Origin: a virus
Length of the DNA stretch: 36,229 nt
IMG/VR virus record: IMGVR_UViG_3300047470_000523
Coordinates: 1 to 36,229 of that record
Reading direction: 5' to 3' (one strand)
Both the position numbers and the translations under genes were made by a program. The notes below the pieces were generated by a model, which was not told the DNA's origin, searched no databases, and saw only the letters and a program-made list of their open reading frames with translations. Positions 14,682-22,239 of the stretch are shown one piece after another. The first letter of the stretch is position 1, and every line of letters begins with the position of its first letter.

Positions 14682-16968
14682 CGGTAGGCTCCGTTACGGT
14701 TTGCGCTGCCCGATCGGCCGCCAGTTGGGCCGCATCGGTCTTCGCCTGGTTGTTCAGTTGCGCGATGAAGATCGCGGTGTCGGAGGCCAGTTGCGCCTTC
14801 CAGCGCTCCAGCTCGATGCGGGCCGCCTCCTGGGCATGGCGGTTTTGCTCCTGCAGCTCGGCCAGATGGGCGTCGTACTGCACCTTCAGCGCGTGCTGCT
14901 GAGCCTCGGCTTCCTGTCGGTTGCGGTCGACCTGCATTTGCAACTGCGCCTTGATCTGCTCGACCTGCGCCGTGTGCTGGCGGTCCGCCTCGCCCTGGTG
15001 CGCCTTGAACTGGAGCTCAGCCATGTGCGACTGCTGGTCGGCTTCCGCTTTCGCGATGGCCGGATCCTGCTGCGGCGGCTTCGCCGGCATCTGCTTCGGA
15101 TCGGTGAAGAACTCGTCACCGTTCTTGAAGCCCAGCGCGTTGGCCAGCTTGCGGTCAGCGTTGTAGAGGTTCTCCGGCGTCGCGTGACCGGTTTGCAGGG
15201 CCAGCATCTGCTGCTGCTTCAGGGCCATCAGATGCGACACCAGCTGATCCTTGTTGCCGGTGCCGAGGCCGACGTTGATGTTCAGCGAGAAGCCGGTATG
15301 CCATTCGCGAGGGTCGATGTTTACCCATTGGCCGCCCAGCTTCACCATCTCGGCCTTCTTCTGGTAGCGCTGCACCAGCTTGAAGATCATCAGGCCCAGC
15401 TCCGTGAAGCCGGTTTCGGCCATGTAGCGGCTGATCGTCTCGACGCGCGAGTCGGCCCGGTTGGTGATGATGTTGGCCTGCGTCGCGGTCTGCGAGAGCT
15501 GCAGGCCGTTCCCGCCCTGGCTTTGCCGCGTCCAGCCGGTGGCTTCCTCGGCGTCGCGCTCCTCGGCTTCCAACATCTGCATCGTGCCGGCGACGTCGCC
15601 TGTGGCCTGGTCGAGCCGGCCGACCGCGCCCTGGTTCTTGATACGGACGATGCCACCCGGGCGCGAGTTGAGCAGGTCGTCAAGGTTCACTTGGCCCTCG
15701 ACCGCGAAATAGCGGCCGTTCGCCTGCAGGTACTGGTTGTCCAGCGCCGCGCGCTTCAGGCTGGTCTTGATCTTCTGCGGCTCGATCGCCAGGTCGCCCG
15801 GGCAAATGCCGTAGAACACGTGGGGCAGGGGAATCGAACCCAGCGCCACGAAGGGGGCACCATCGAACTCATCATTCGCCAGGGTCACGTTGCCGCACTT
15901 GACCACCTTGCGCCATTCCAGCAGGCCGTCGCCGTCGTAGTCGCACTGCAGGTAGGCTTCGACGACCCACACCGTGCGCTGGGCCGGGTCGATGCTGCTG
16001 TCGTTCGTGTCCTGGGCGTAGGCGTCGTAGTCGACGTAATCCAAGCGCTCGACGCGCTCCATGCTGAACTGCGCGCCTGCGTCGTCGCTGGGCAGCGGGT
16101 CGGGCAGGGTGTAGCCGTCCGCCTTCAGCTCGGCGATGGTCCGCTTGAAGCGGTGCGCGGTGAAGGGCGATTCGGCGATGCTCTTTGCGCGCTTGGAAAT
16201 CAAGAATTCTTCGGGCGGCACGTTCTCGATGCGGATGCGGCCGCCCGACTTGGTGCGCTTGAAGCTGACGTCGTAGAGTTGCGGCGCCGGCTGGGCCTTG
16301 GCCTGCTCGTACTGGGCCTGCGCCGCTTGGAGCGGCTGCGCGGCCTGCGGGTTGGCTTGGGCGGCCTGCGCCATCTGGGCCAGCTGCTGTTCCATCTGCT
16401 GCAACATCGACTGCTGCTGCTTGGCCGCGTCCTCGTCCGGATACGACTCCTGCTCGATGATGTCGAGCTCCTTGTCGTCCATCAGCAGGGCAACCTGCTC
16501 GATGGTCTGGCCGGTGTAATCCTCGCGCGACTCGATGTCGGAAGGATCCCACCACACCTTGACGATACCGCGCTTCTGCAGCAGCGCCTCGCGAATCCAG
16601 GTGGTCGTGATTGTGTAGCCCGGGTTCACGCGGCGGAACACGTGGTTGACGTATTCCGAGATCAGCTTGGCCTTCGGTGCGTCCTCCGGCTTGGTCTCTT
16701 CGAACTCGAAGATGTTGTCCGACCCGTAGAAGGTCTTGAGCAGCGGCCCCTCCATACCGAGGACGGTGTTGCGCACGGTAGTGTCGACGACCTTGGAGCG
16801 GCCTTCGATCGCCGGCGGCGCCAGCTCTTCCTTGGCCTCCGCCAGGAAGAAGTATTCTGCGCGCCGGCGCTGCTGCTCGAGCTTGCCTGAGCCGTAGCCG
16901 TATGACTGGCGCAGCTCGGTGTCGATCAGCACGCGCAGCTGGTCATCGGTAAGTGGGATCTTTGCCAT
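14668..16968 (-). CDS. Portal protein
   Basis: The 766-residue protein is the head-to-tail connector, a dodecameric ring through which DNA is packaged and ejected. It is in the size range of podovirus portals and has the N-terminal RRRAEYFFLAEAKEELAPP and IEGRSKVVDTTVRNTVLGMEGPLLKTFYGSDN segments (residues about 35-85) typical of this portal group, a clip/stem region, and a long Gln/Ala-rich coiled C terminus (residues about 630-760) that could form the barrel inside the head. It is directly downstream of TerL. No clear Shine-Dalgarno precedes the ATG at 16968. Identity rests on length, segments and position. Confidence 0.85.
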   Translation of the reverse strand: MAKIPLTDDQLRVLIDTELRQSYGYGSGKLEQQRRRAEYFFLAEAKEELAPPAIEGRSKVVDTTVRNTVLGMEGPLLKTFYGSDNIFEFEETKPEDAPKAKLISEYVNHVFRRVNPGYTITTTWIREALLQKRGIVKVWWDPSDIESREDYTGQTIEQVALLMDDKELDIIEQESYPDEDAAKQQQSMLQQMEQQLAQMAQAAQANPQAAQPLQAAQAQYEQAKAQPAPQLYDVSFKRTKSGGRIRIENVPPEEFLISKRAKSIAESPFTAHRFKRTIAELKADGYTLPDPLPSDDAGAQFSMERVERLDYVDYDAYAQDTNDSSIDPAQRTVWVVEAYLQCDYDGDGLLEWRKVVKCGNVTLANDEFDGAPFVALGSIPLPHVFYGICPGDLAIEPQKIKTSLKRAALDNQYLQANGRYFAVEGQVNLDDLLNSRPGGIVRIKNQGAVGRLDQATGDVAGTMQMLEAEERDAEEATGWTRQSQGGNGLQLSQTATQANIITNRADSRVETISRYMAETGFTELGLMIFKLVQRYQKKAEMVKLGGQWVNIDPREWHTGFSLNINVGLGTGNKDQLVSHLMALKQQQMLALQTGHATPENLYNADRKLANALGFKNGDEFFTDPKQMPAKPPQQDPAIAKAEADQQSHMAELQFKAHQGEADRQHTAQVEQIKAQLQMQVDRNRQEAEAQQHALKVQYDAHLAELQEQNRHAQEAARIELERWKAQLASDTAIFIAQLNNQAKTDAAQLAADRAAQTVTEPTDGNA

Positions 16969-17016
16969 GTTGGATGGGGGCGTCTCACGACGTTGCCCAT
17001 GTTCTTTCGTTAATCG

Positions 17017-18270
17017 TTATGCGTAGCCCAGGGTCGGATAGGACAGCTTTCCGCCCCAGTCCTCGTTGTTCATCGCTTCCGCATTGATGGCGATGTAGCG
17101 CAGGTTGTCGGCGCCGTGGCTCCACTCGTCGTGCAGCGGCGCGCCGGCCTCCTGCGTCTGCTTGTTGATGTTGCGCCGGTACCGCTTGGCGCACTGCACC
17201 AGGCGCGCGGACTTCGTCTTGTCGAAATAGATGCGCGGGAAGGCCATGCGGGTCAGCCGGATGCCGTCCTCGACGCTCATGTTCGGCGTGATCGCGACCG
17301 TCCAGCCGAGCGCCTGCATGATCTCTTCCGCGCTCTTCCCGGTCTTGAAGTCCTTGTGCCGACCATCGTGCGGCAGGAACAGCGTGCCCCAGTTCAGGTT
17401 CTTCCCCTTCAGCAGGGCCGAGTAGTGGTCGAGCGTCTTGTGGCTGTCCTCGATGTTCTCGATGATGCGCAGCTCGGACGCATGCTTCTGCACCAGGCTG
17501 ATCGACATCGCATCGTTCCAGCCCAGGTCGAAGATGACGTGCACCTTGAGCAGCGGGTCGTACGGCACGTTGCAGATCCGCTTTTCCTCGGTGGCCTTGG
17601 TCACCTCGTCGTAGTAGATCGCGCCAGTGACCGCCGGCTTGCACTTGCCTTCCCAGATGTTCATGTATTCAGCTTCGGGCAGCGTCGCCTTGGCGTGCAA
17701 CCGCTCCTTCTCCAGCACGTCTGGGAACCATGGGTTGTCCATGTAATTCATGTCGACGATGACGGCGTCCTCGGGCTGGTTCGTGATGAACCGGTCGTAG
17801 GTTTCGTCCGTGTCGAGCTCAGGGTTGAAGGTGATCCAGATCTCGGAGCCGGGCTTACGGATCGTCGGGATCAGCACGGCCCAGGACCGCTTGCTCACGG
17901 ATTGGGCTTCCTCGACCCAAACGATGTCGCAGCCCTCGAACGACTTGATCGAGTCGACGGTCTGCTCGGACAGGCCTGAGAAGCTGAACTCCGTGCCGTT
18001 GCGCCCGCGGATCTCGGTTTCCAGCACCTGGTAGAACCGGGTCAGGCCCAGCGCCTCGATCTGGTCCTTCAGCAGCTTGTGCACCGACTGCTTGATCGAC
18101 TTCTGCACCTCGCGAGTGCACAGGATGCGCAGCTTGGTGGTTGAGCCCAGGATCAGCAGCGCCTTGGCGGCGCTCCAAGACTTGCCACTGCCCCGGCCAC
18201 CCTTGGCGCCCTTATAGCGCGCCTTCTTGGTGAGCAGAAACTGGAGCTTTTCGGGAAATTCAACCTTCAT
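17017..18270 (-). CDS. terL: Terminase large subunit, PBSX/Terminase_3 type
   Basis: The 417-residue protein is the packaging ATPase and nuclease. The Walker A motif GGRGSGKS is at residues 24-31, Walker B CDIVWVEEA at 114-122, and the coupling motif WITFNP at 145-150. The RNase H-like nuclease domain shows Asp248 (IFDLGWND), Asp302 and Asp388 (HGADN), matching the three metal-binding acids. The whole protein fits the Terminase_3 and Terminase_3C families. It starts at 18270, 11 bases inside the TerS gene, so translation is coupled. It acts with TerS and the portal to fill the procapsid. Confidence 0.95.
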   Translation of the reverse strand: MKVEFPEKLQFLLTKKARYKGAKGGRGSGKSWSAAKALLILGSTTKLRILCTREVQKSIKQSVHKLLKDQIEALGLTRFYQVLETEIRGRNGTEFSFSGLSEQTVDSIKSFEGCDIVWVEEAQSVSKRSWAVLIPTIRKPGSEIWITFNPELDTDETYDRFITNQPEDAVIVDMNYMDNPWFPDVLEKERLHAKATLPEAEYMNIWEGKCKPAVTGAIYYDEVTKATEEKRICNVPYDPLLKVHVIFDLGWNDAMSISLVQKHASELRIIENIEDSHKTLDHYSALLKGKNLNWGTLFLPHDGRHKDFKTGKSAEEIMQALGWTVAITPNMSVEDGIRLTRMAFPRIYFDKTKSARLVQCAKRYRRNINKQTQEAGAPLHDEWSHGADNLRYIAINAEAMNNEDWGGKLSYPTLGYA

Positions 18271-18661
18271 CTCGGGGCTTCACGAAGTCGATCTGCCAGT
18301 TCATGTCAATCGCGCCGCCGCCGTCGCCGGTCAGCTGCACCTTGCTGCCATACTTCCGCGGCTTCATCTTCTGCACGGCCTCGATGCGCGCGTAGATCCG
18401 TAGCTTGGCCTTGGCCACGGCGTCCTTGTCGACCGCACACTTATCGGCGATTTCGATGATCTCCTCGACGTGCCAGTCTGCGCGGTCGTCGGTGGCCTGC
18501 TCGTAGAGCTTCACGAACTCGGGCTGCTCCCGCAGCCAGCGGAACACGGTTGCCTTGCTGGGCATGCCGGCCTTGGCGCACACGGCGCGCAGGGAACCGC
18601 CTTCCGCGATGGCGGCGCAGAACTTGGCGGCCAGTTCGGGGGTGTAGGTGGTCTGCGACAT
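18260..18661 (-). CDS. terS: Terminase small subunit, Sf6 type
   Basis: The 133-residue protein fits the Sf6-type small terminase: an N-terminal helix-turn-helix (TPELAAKFCAAIAEGGSLRAVCAKAGMPSKATVFRWLRE, residues about 7-45), then a helical oligomerisation part and a basic C-terminal KMKPRKYGSKVQ segment. It binds viral DNA and hands it to TerL. I started at 18661, because a longer frame runs back through the upstream terminator hairpin. The gene begins only ten bases after that hairpin and overlaps TerL by 11 bases. A weak AGG precedes the start. Confidence 0.88.
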   Translation of the reverse strand: MSQTTYTPELAAKFCAAIAEGGSLRAVCAKAGMPSKATVFRWLREQPEFVKLYEQATDDRADWHVEEIIEIADKCAVDKDAVAKAKLRIYARIEAVQKMKPRKYGSKVQLTGDGGGAIDMNWQIDFVKPRDEG

Positions 18662-18670
18662 AGGCCTGGG

Positions 18671-18696
18671 AATAAAAAGGCCCGCGCGAGGCGGGC
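18671..18696 (-). terminator. Rho-independent terminator directly before terS
   Basis: GCCCGC pairs with GCGGGC over a five-base loop, and on the minus strand the hairpin is followed by CTTTTTATT. It lies ten bases before the terS start, so transcription from the early or antiterminator region must be read through to reach the late genes, which fits control by the Q-like protein. Confidence 0.7.
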
Positions 18697-18837
18697 AAAC
18701 CACATCCGCGCAATAGTGAGAACGGATGTGGGGAGACACGGGAATTCGGGGCCGCTTACGTCCGGCCAGTCGGCAGGTGAGGCGCGCTACGGCAAACCAT
18801 TCAAGGGCCGCGGCGCTGCGCACCAGGTGCTCGGTGG

Positions 18838-19113
18838 TTAGCGGTGGTGCCGGCGGTTCCGCGCGACGCAGCGCTTCTTGGCTGCGGTGCGCTGCTGCTG
18901 GGCCATCGTGACGCCGGCGCCCTTGCTGCCGTAGCGGCTGGCCGAAGTCGGCAGCACCAAGTCGTTGAACAGCCCGCGCTTGCCCGGCTTGCTGGCCTTG
19001 GCTGGCGCCTGGACGATCTGCGGCTGGGTGGCCATGGCGGGCGCGCCACAGGAGGCGAGGGCGACGGCGGCAGCGAGCGCGGCTGCGCCCCAGCGGCGAA
19101 TGCGAGTGAACAT
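18838..19113 (-). CDS. Small exported protein, unknown function
   Basis: The 91-residue protein has a basic N terminus (FTRIRRW) and a hydrophobic Ala/Val core (residues 10-22), then LASCGAPAMA. Export could end at signal peptidase I after AMA, or the LASC could serve as a lipobox. The mature part is basic (KPGKRG, RTAAKKRCVARNRRHHR). AGGAG lies eight bases before the ATG at 19113. It sits between two terminator-like hairpins and just before terS, outside any known functional block. No family is recognised. Confidence 0.6.
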   Translation of the reverse strand: MFTRIRRWGAAALAAAVALASCGAPAMATQPQIVQAPAKASKPGKRGLFNDLVLPTSASRYGSKGAGVTMAQQQRTAAKKRCVARNRRHHR

Positions 19114-19137
19114 GGGATTCTCCTGGGAGCGGAAAGC

Positions 19138-19172
19138 AAAAAGCCCCGCGTCATCAATGACCACAGGGCGGC
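19138..19172 (-). terminator. Imperfect terminator-like hairpin upstream of the exported-protein gene
   Basis: The minus strand can fold GCCC...GGGC with an inner GTCAT/ATGAC stem, interrupted by mismatches, and is followed by GCTTTTTGCTTT. It would reduce read-through from the Q-like region into the genes downstream. The stem is imperfect, so confidence is modest. Confidence 0.4.
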
Positions 19173-19267
19173 ATAAAATTGCTGCAAAGACAACAAAAAG
19201 TCAGTATGCTTCAGCTGGCCCCCAACTTTGGGGAGCCATCTGCCAACAAAAATCCGAGGAGACTTCA

Positions 19268-19480
19268 ATGAATGACGTTATTGCCGCCGCGCTATCGTTC
19301 GGAAAGAAGATAGAACTGACTCTCGACGGCGGAAAAGCCGTGACCGGCGAGATTCTGCCAATCCTGCATCCGCTCGGCACTCCCAGCGGGGGCACCCATA
19401 CCGGCTTTTATTCTGTGAAAACGGCGGCGAACCACTACATTGTCGACCCCGCTCAGGTGAAATATATTCGCCTTATGTGA
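19268..19480 (+). CDS. Small protein of unknown function, opposite strand
   Basis: GAGGAG lies six bases before the ATG at 19268. The 70-residue protein has strand-rich segments (KKIELTLDGGKAVTGEILPI, then GFYSVKTAANHYIVDPAQVKYIRLM), an order seen in small SH3- or Sm-like folds, but no specific family can be named. It is transcribed against the surrounding leftward genes and ends in a strong hairpin, so it looks like an independent unit or moron. A weak TTGCTG-N17-CAGTAT pair just upstream could be a promoter. Confidence 0.65.
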   Translation: MNDVIAAALSFGKKIELTLDGGKAVTGEILPILHPLGTPSGGTHTGFYSVKTAANHYIVDPAQVKYIRLM

Positions 19481-19513
19481 ATTGGTTAGGTGGCGTGATC
19501 TCCTGAAACGAGA

Positions 19514-19542
19514 AAGCCCCGCATCATTGCTGAGCGGGGCTT
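19514..19542. terminator. Strong terminator hairpin between genes on opposite strands
   Basis: AAGCCCCGC pairs with GCGGGGCTT over an 11-base loop. Read on the minus strand it is followed by TCTCGTTTC and would end the early leftward operon; on the plus strand it would end the 70-residue gene. It is the first of three terminator-like elements met by polymerase on its way to the late operon. Confidence 0.65.
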
Positions 19543-19655
19543 CGAGATTCGCTCACGCCGCGGGCTGCCTTCAGGCAACCGCGCACGTCATGATCGACGG
19601 AAATAAGTTGTGAACAGGAATTTACCGCCGGGATTTCGTGCTGTCAAGAAATTGT

Positions 19656-19916
19656 TTAACCGCGGGCCTTAAGCAAAGCATCCGCGAGGGCGTAGCAATT
19701 CTGTGCGATTTCGTCATACGAGGCTGGCGATACCTGGACGTTCGAGTCGGCTACAACTCCGCCAACGATATGTGCAGCGAAGTAATCGCGCAGAGTCATT
19801 CCATCAGTAGCTGGAATCCTGTGTTCATAGTTCCCGCCGGCGTTGCTCATCACCGGGCGGAGTTCTGTGCGCGTGTTAGTCGGGAAGGCTGGGCCGCCGC
19901 CGTTAGTGTTGTCCAT
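19656..19916 (-). CDS. Conserved phage protein with MTLRDYFAAH motif
   Basis: The 86-residue protein carries GGPAFP near its N terminus and GMTLRDYFAAHIVGG in the middle, a widespread signature of small phage proteins of unknown function. The C terminus is a helix (YDEIAQNCYALADALLKARG). AGGAG lies seven bases before the ATG at 19916. It is the last gene of the leftward early operon, just after the Q-like gene and before the terminator at 19514. Confidence 0.75.
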   Translation of the reverse strand: MDNTNGGGPAFPTNTRTELRPVMSNAGGNYEHRIPATDGMTLRDYFAAHIVGGVVADSNVQVSPASYDEIAQNCYALADALLKARG

Positions 19917-19947
19917 TGTTTTCTCCTGTTATCGTTGGAATAGCCGC

Positions 19948-20346
19948 TCATTGCGGTAAAGAAATGCTAACACGGCTTCCTTGTTGTTGCTCGACGACAG
20001 TTTCAATTGCACGCTGAGCAGCCCGGAACATATCGATGAAGATGGTCGCCGGCCGGTGCGCGATGCTGCATTTCCTGCAGACGACCTCGGGCATGGCCTG
20101 GCGCACGTAGCACCAGTACAGCAGAAGCCGGTGCTTGGTCTCCAGCTCGCGCATGCCGCGCTCGATGCGATGCGCGTCTTCCTCATCGATCTTCCGGCGC
20201 TCCGGCGACGCCGAGGTATCGCCCAGGGCCTCGCGGCGCAGCTGGTCGCAGTAGGCGGCCGTCGGGCTGATACCCTGGCGCGGCCTGTCCTGGTAGACGC
20301 GCGCCCAGTTCTCCAGGCGCGAGCCGATGTCGCGGCGTTCGGTCAA
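19948..20346 (-). CDS. Probable late antiterminator, Q-like
   Basis: The 132-residue protein resembles phage antitermination proteins of the Q/DUF1133 style: an N-terminal RLENWARVYQDR segment (residues about 9-20), a helical middle rich in charged residues (EEDAHRIERGMRELETKHRLLLYWCYVRQAMP) and a C-terminal segment with a Cys pair (VVCRKCSIAH). I chose the TTG at 20346 because it overlaps the upstream stop as TTGA, with GGAGG nine bases away. Its place at the end of the early operon, before stacked terminators and the late genes, is what a Q protein needs. Other functions cannot be excluded without a family search. Confidence 0.55.
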   Translation of the reverse strand: MTERRDIGSRLENWARVYQDRPRQGISPTAAYCDQLRREALGDTSASPERRKIDEEDAHRIERGMRELETKHRLLLYWCYVRQAMPEVVCRKCSIAHRPATIFIDMFRAAQRAIETVVEQQQGSRVSISLPQ

Positions 20347-20582
20347 GGCGCGAGCCCTCCGACCATGCGTAGCAAGATGATGCACAGGATCAGGGCAATC
20401 ATCATGGCGCCCACCATGACCACCAGCAGGACGGCAAGCCATCGGTCAGCTGCAGGCGTGAAGAATTCGTAGGGCGCCTCAGCCTGCGCAGCGCGGCGGC
20501 CGCAGTAGATGGCGAACCGGTGCAGGCCCCAGCCCCATAGGCCAAGGATGGTGGCGCAGATCAGCGCGGCCAGGGTGATCAT
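20343..20582 (-). CDS. Two-span membrane protein
   Basis: The 79-residue protein has two hydrophobic segments, residues about 3-22 (LAALICATILGLWGWGLHRF) and 46-74 (AVLLVVMVGAMMIALILCIILL), separated by a short polar loop (CGRRAAQAEAPYEFFTPAADR). It should sit in the inner membrane. GGAGG is seven bases upstream of the ATG, which overlaps the RusA stop codon by one base (TGATG). It has no recognised family, and its role in the early operon is unknown. Confidence 0.65.
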   Translation of the reverse strand: MITLAALICATILGLWGWGLHRFAIYCGRRAAQAEAPYEFFTPAADRWLAVLLVVMVGAMMIALILCIILLRMVGGLAP

Positions 20583-21013
20583 CACGCTGCCTCCCCAGCA
20601 ACCTCGATCACGTGCACCACCGCACACGGCACCTCGGCGTAGCGCTTGTCGAGCGTGATGCGCACGACCTGGGCGTCATCGCCCCACACGATGCCGTTGC
20701 AGCCGTCCTTGATCCCCTTGAGCACGTTGTCGGCGTCGGGCTTCTTGGTGGCGCAGATCGATCCGGCGACAGCGGCCGCGCGGCGCTTCTTCGACCAGCT
20801 GGCCGGCACCTGCAGGTTCAGCGTCACCGACAAAGCGACCGGGCGGGCCGTCGGCTGCACGCCGCACATGGCCGTGGTCGCGGCCAGCTTGACCAGGTTC
20901 TCGTAGCTGGCGGTCTTGGCCGGCGTGTAGGCGACCACGTGCGCACCGCGGCGCGCGAACTTGGGGCGGCCCTTGGCTACCGGCTGGCCGGGGATGGTGA
21001 AGGTGGTCATCAT
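20582..21013 (-). CDS. rusA: RusA-family Holliday junction resolvase
   Basis: The 143-residue protein has the RusA pattern: FTIPGQPVAKGRPKFARRG near residues 5-23, and the acidic catalytic region KPDADNVLKGIKDGCNGIVWGDDAQV at residues 91-116, where Asp93, Asp95 and Asp113 match the metal-binding acids of RusA (D70, D72, D91 in E. coli). It resolves Holliday junctions during phage recombination and packaging. I started at 21013, two bases after the upstream stop codon; GGAGGG lies about nine bases upstream, and a longer frame would pass through that gene. Confidence 0.9.
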   Translation of the reverse strand: MMTTFTIPGQPVAKGRPKFARRGAHVVAYTPAKTASYENLVKLAATTAMCGVQPTARPVALSVTLNLQVPASWSKKRRAAAVAGSICATKKPDADNVLKGIKDGCNGIVWGDDAQVVRITLDKRYAEVPCAVVHVIEVAGEAA

Positions 21014-21015
21014 GG

Positions 21016-21213
21016 CTATTGGCCCTCCCAGCGCAGCGCATCCCAGCGGCCGGTGAAGACCATCCATGCGGCACGCAAGCGGCGGCGGAAGCTCAGGCCC
21101 TGCCAGGCCAGCGGGCGAGCAGCGACCCAGCGACCATCAGGCAGGCCCTTGGCCACGCAGCACAACGGTTCGGAGCGGATCTGCTCCGGGGTGTAGACGG
21201 TTGGCGTGTTCAT
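21016..21213 (-). CDS. Small conserved phage protein
   Basis: The 65-residue protein has a GRWVAARPLAWQGLSFRRRLRAAWMVFTGRWDALRWEGQ C-terminal half, rich in Trp and Arg, a style frequently found in small early phage proteins. No function is known. AAGGAG lies ahead of the ATG at 21213, and its stop is followed at once by the RusA gene. A GC-rich perfect stem without a T-run lies just upstream at 21243-21263. Confidence 0.65.
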   Translation of the reverse strand: MNTPTVYTPEQIRSEPLCCVAKGLPDGRWVAARPLAWQGLSFRRRLRAAWMVFTGRWDALRWEGQ

Positions 21214-21271
21214 CTCTCAGGTTCTCCTTGTCGTTGTCGTAGCCGCCCGGGCTGGCCGGGCGGGGTGGTGG

Positions 21272-21979
21272 TCAGGCTGGCGCGAACGCGGCGATGCGCT
21301 GGCCGAGGATGTCGGAATAGGTACGCATGGCGTACGCCTGGTCACCAAGACGGATTTGTTCGTCCGGGCCCAAACCGGCAAAGATCGGCGTGTTGAAGAA
21401 CGGGGTCAGCTTCGCCAGGCGCGCGTCCAGTTCGCACTTCTCGTCGACCACGCGCTGCTGGTGCGGCTGCATGGTGCTGTAACCGGCATGTGCAGCGCCG
21501 AGTGGTGGGCACTGCTCAGCCAACTGGCCAGCGATGTGCGCGTGGTATGCGGTGGCGGCTTTCAGGACGTCGTCGTAGCCGTTCAGACCCGGCGTGCGCA
21601 GCGCCATGTCGAGAATGCCAGCGCGCATGCGGCGGGCGTCTGCCTCGCGGTCAGCAGCAACCGCCAGCTGCTTCGCATCGTGTTCGCGGTCTTCGGCCTT
21701 CTTGGCCTGGCCGATCTGGTACGGCATCCAGGTAGCGTAGAAGCCGCCTTCGGGCGCGGCCTGGCCTTCCTGGAGCAGCAGCACGTTGATGCGCGCGTGC
21801 TGGAAGCCCATGGCATCGAACACGGCCAAATTCACGGAATCTGGCGCCTTCACGGCTGTCACGATTGCTGCGAGGGGCTGCCCTGCGGCCGGCGGCGAGA
21901 AGTCAGCGGTCTGCTGCTCGGTGGCCGTGTAGAACCAGACGACGCGGCCGACGGTGGGTTTGATAGTGGTGGTGCTCAT
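21272..21979 (-). CDS. Phage protein with crAss001_48-like C-terminal region
   Basis: The 235-residue protein begins with a beta-rich domain (KPTVGRVVWFYTA, AAIVTAV, VNLAVFDAMGFQHARINVLLL), typical of small phage proteins of unknown function, and ends with a helical segment (QQRVVDEKCELDARLAKLTPFFNTPIFAGLGPDEQIRLGDQAYAMRTYSDILGQRIAAF) resembling the crAss001_48-related region. The middle is polar and helical. It is in the early leftward operon with replication and recombination genes. The two-part structure suggests a fusion of two phage gene families; its function is unknown. Confidence 0.7.
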   Translation of the reverse strand: MSTTTIKPTVGRVVWFYTATEQQTADFSPPAAGQPLAAIVTAVKAPDSVNLAVFDAMGFQHARINVLLLQEGQAAPEGGFYATWMPYQIGQAKKAEDREHDAKQLAVAADREADARRMRAGILDMALRTPGLNGYDDVLKAATAYHAHIAGQLAEQCPPLGAAHAGYSTMQPHQQRVVDEKCELDARLAKLTPFFNTPIFAGLGPDEQIRLGDQAYAMRTYSDILGQRIAAFAPA

Positions 21980-22029
21980 GTTGCTCCTTAGGTTGGTGCT
22001 GCGGTGGTGCGCTCGCGCGCGAAATGGTC

Positions 22030-22239
22030 TCAGGCGGTGGTCGGCTCACGTCTCGGCCGCTGTCCCGCCGTGCTGGGCATCTGCCCCTTCCTGGTCTCCC
22101 AAGAGCCCTGTTCGGCGAACAGCACGCACGGCCTGTCGTCGGCCTCTGCTGGCCGGTCGAAGCCGGTGCAGTGGCCCGATCCCGTTTTCGCGGGGACGAA
22201 CTTGAAGCAGGCGCTGCAGGGCAGGTGCTCGCGGTTCAT
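22030..22239 (-). CDS. Small cysteine-containing phage protein
   Basis: The 69-residue protein has cysteines at CSAC (residues 8-11), HC and PC, in a pattern (CFKFVPAKTGSGHCTGFDRPAEADDRPCVLF) common in small zinc-binding phage proteins. Its start overlaps the stop of the DUF1376 gene as ATGA. No function is known; metal binding is inferred from the four to five Cys/His residues. Confidence 0.7.
   Translation of the reverse strand: MNREHLPCSACFKFVPAKTGSGHCTGFDRPAEADDRPCVLFAEQGSWETRKGQMPSTAGQRPRREPTTA

Noticed and set aside
14500-16890. Long plus-strand frame of 796 residues opposite the portal gene
   Set aside because: It has a Leu/Arg/Val/Gly-rich composition typical of the antisense of a GC-rich gene, and the portal on the minus strand has recognised segments, good length and neighbours.
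21243-21263. Perfect GC stem CCGCCCGG/CCGGGCGG as a terminator
   Set aside because: It has no T-run on either side, so intrinsic termination is unlikely; kept only as a note in the neighbouring gene.
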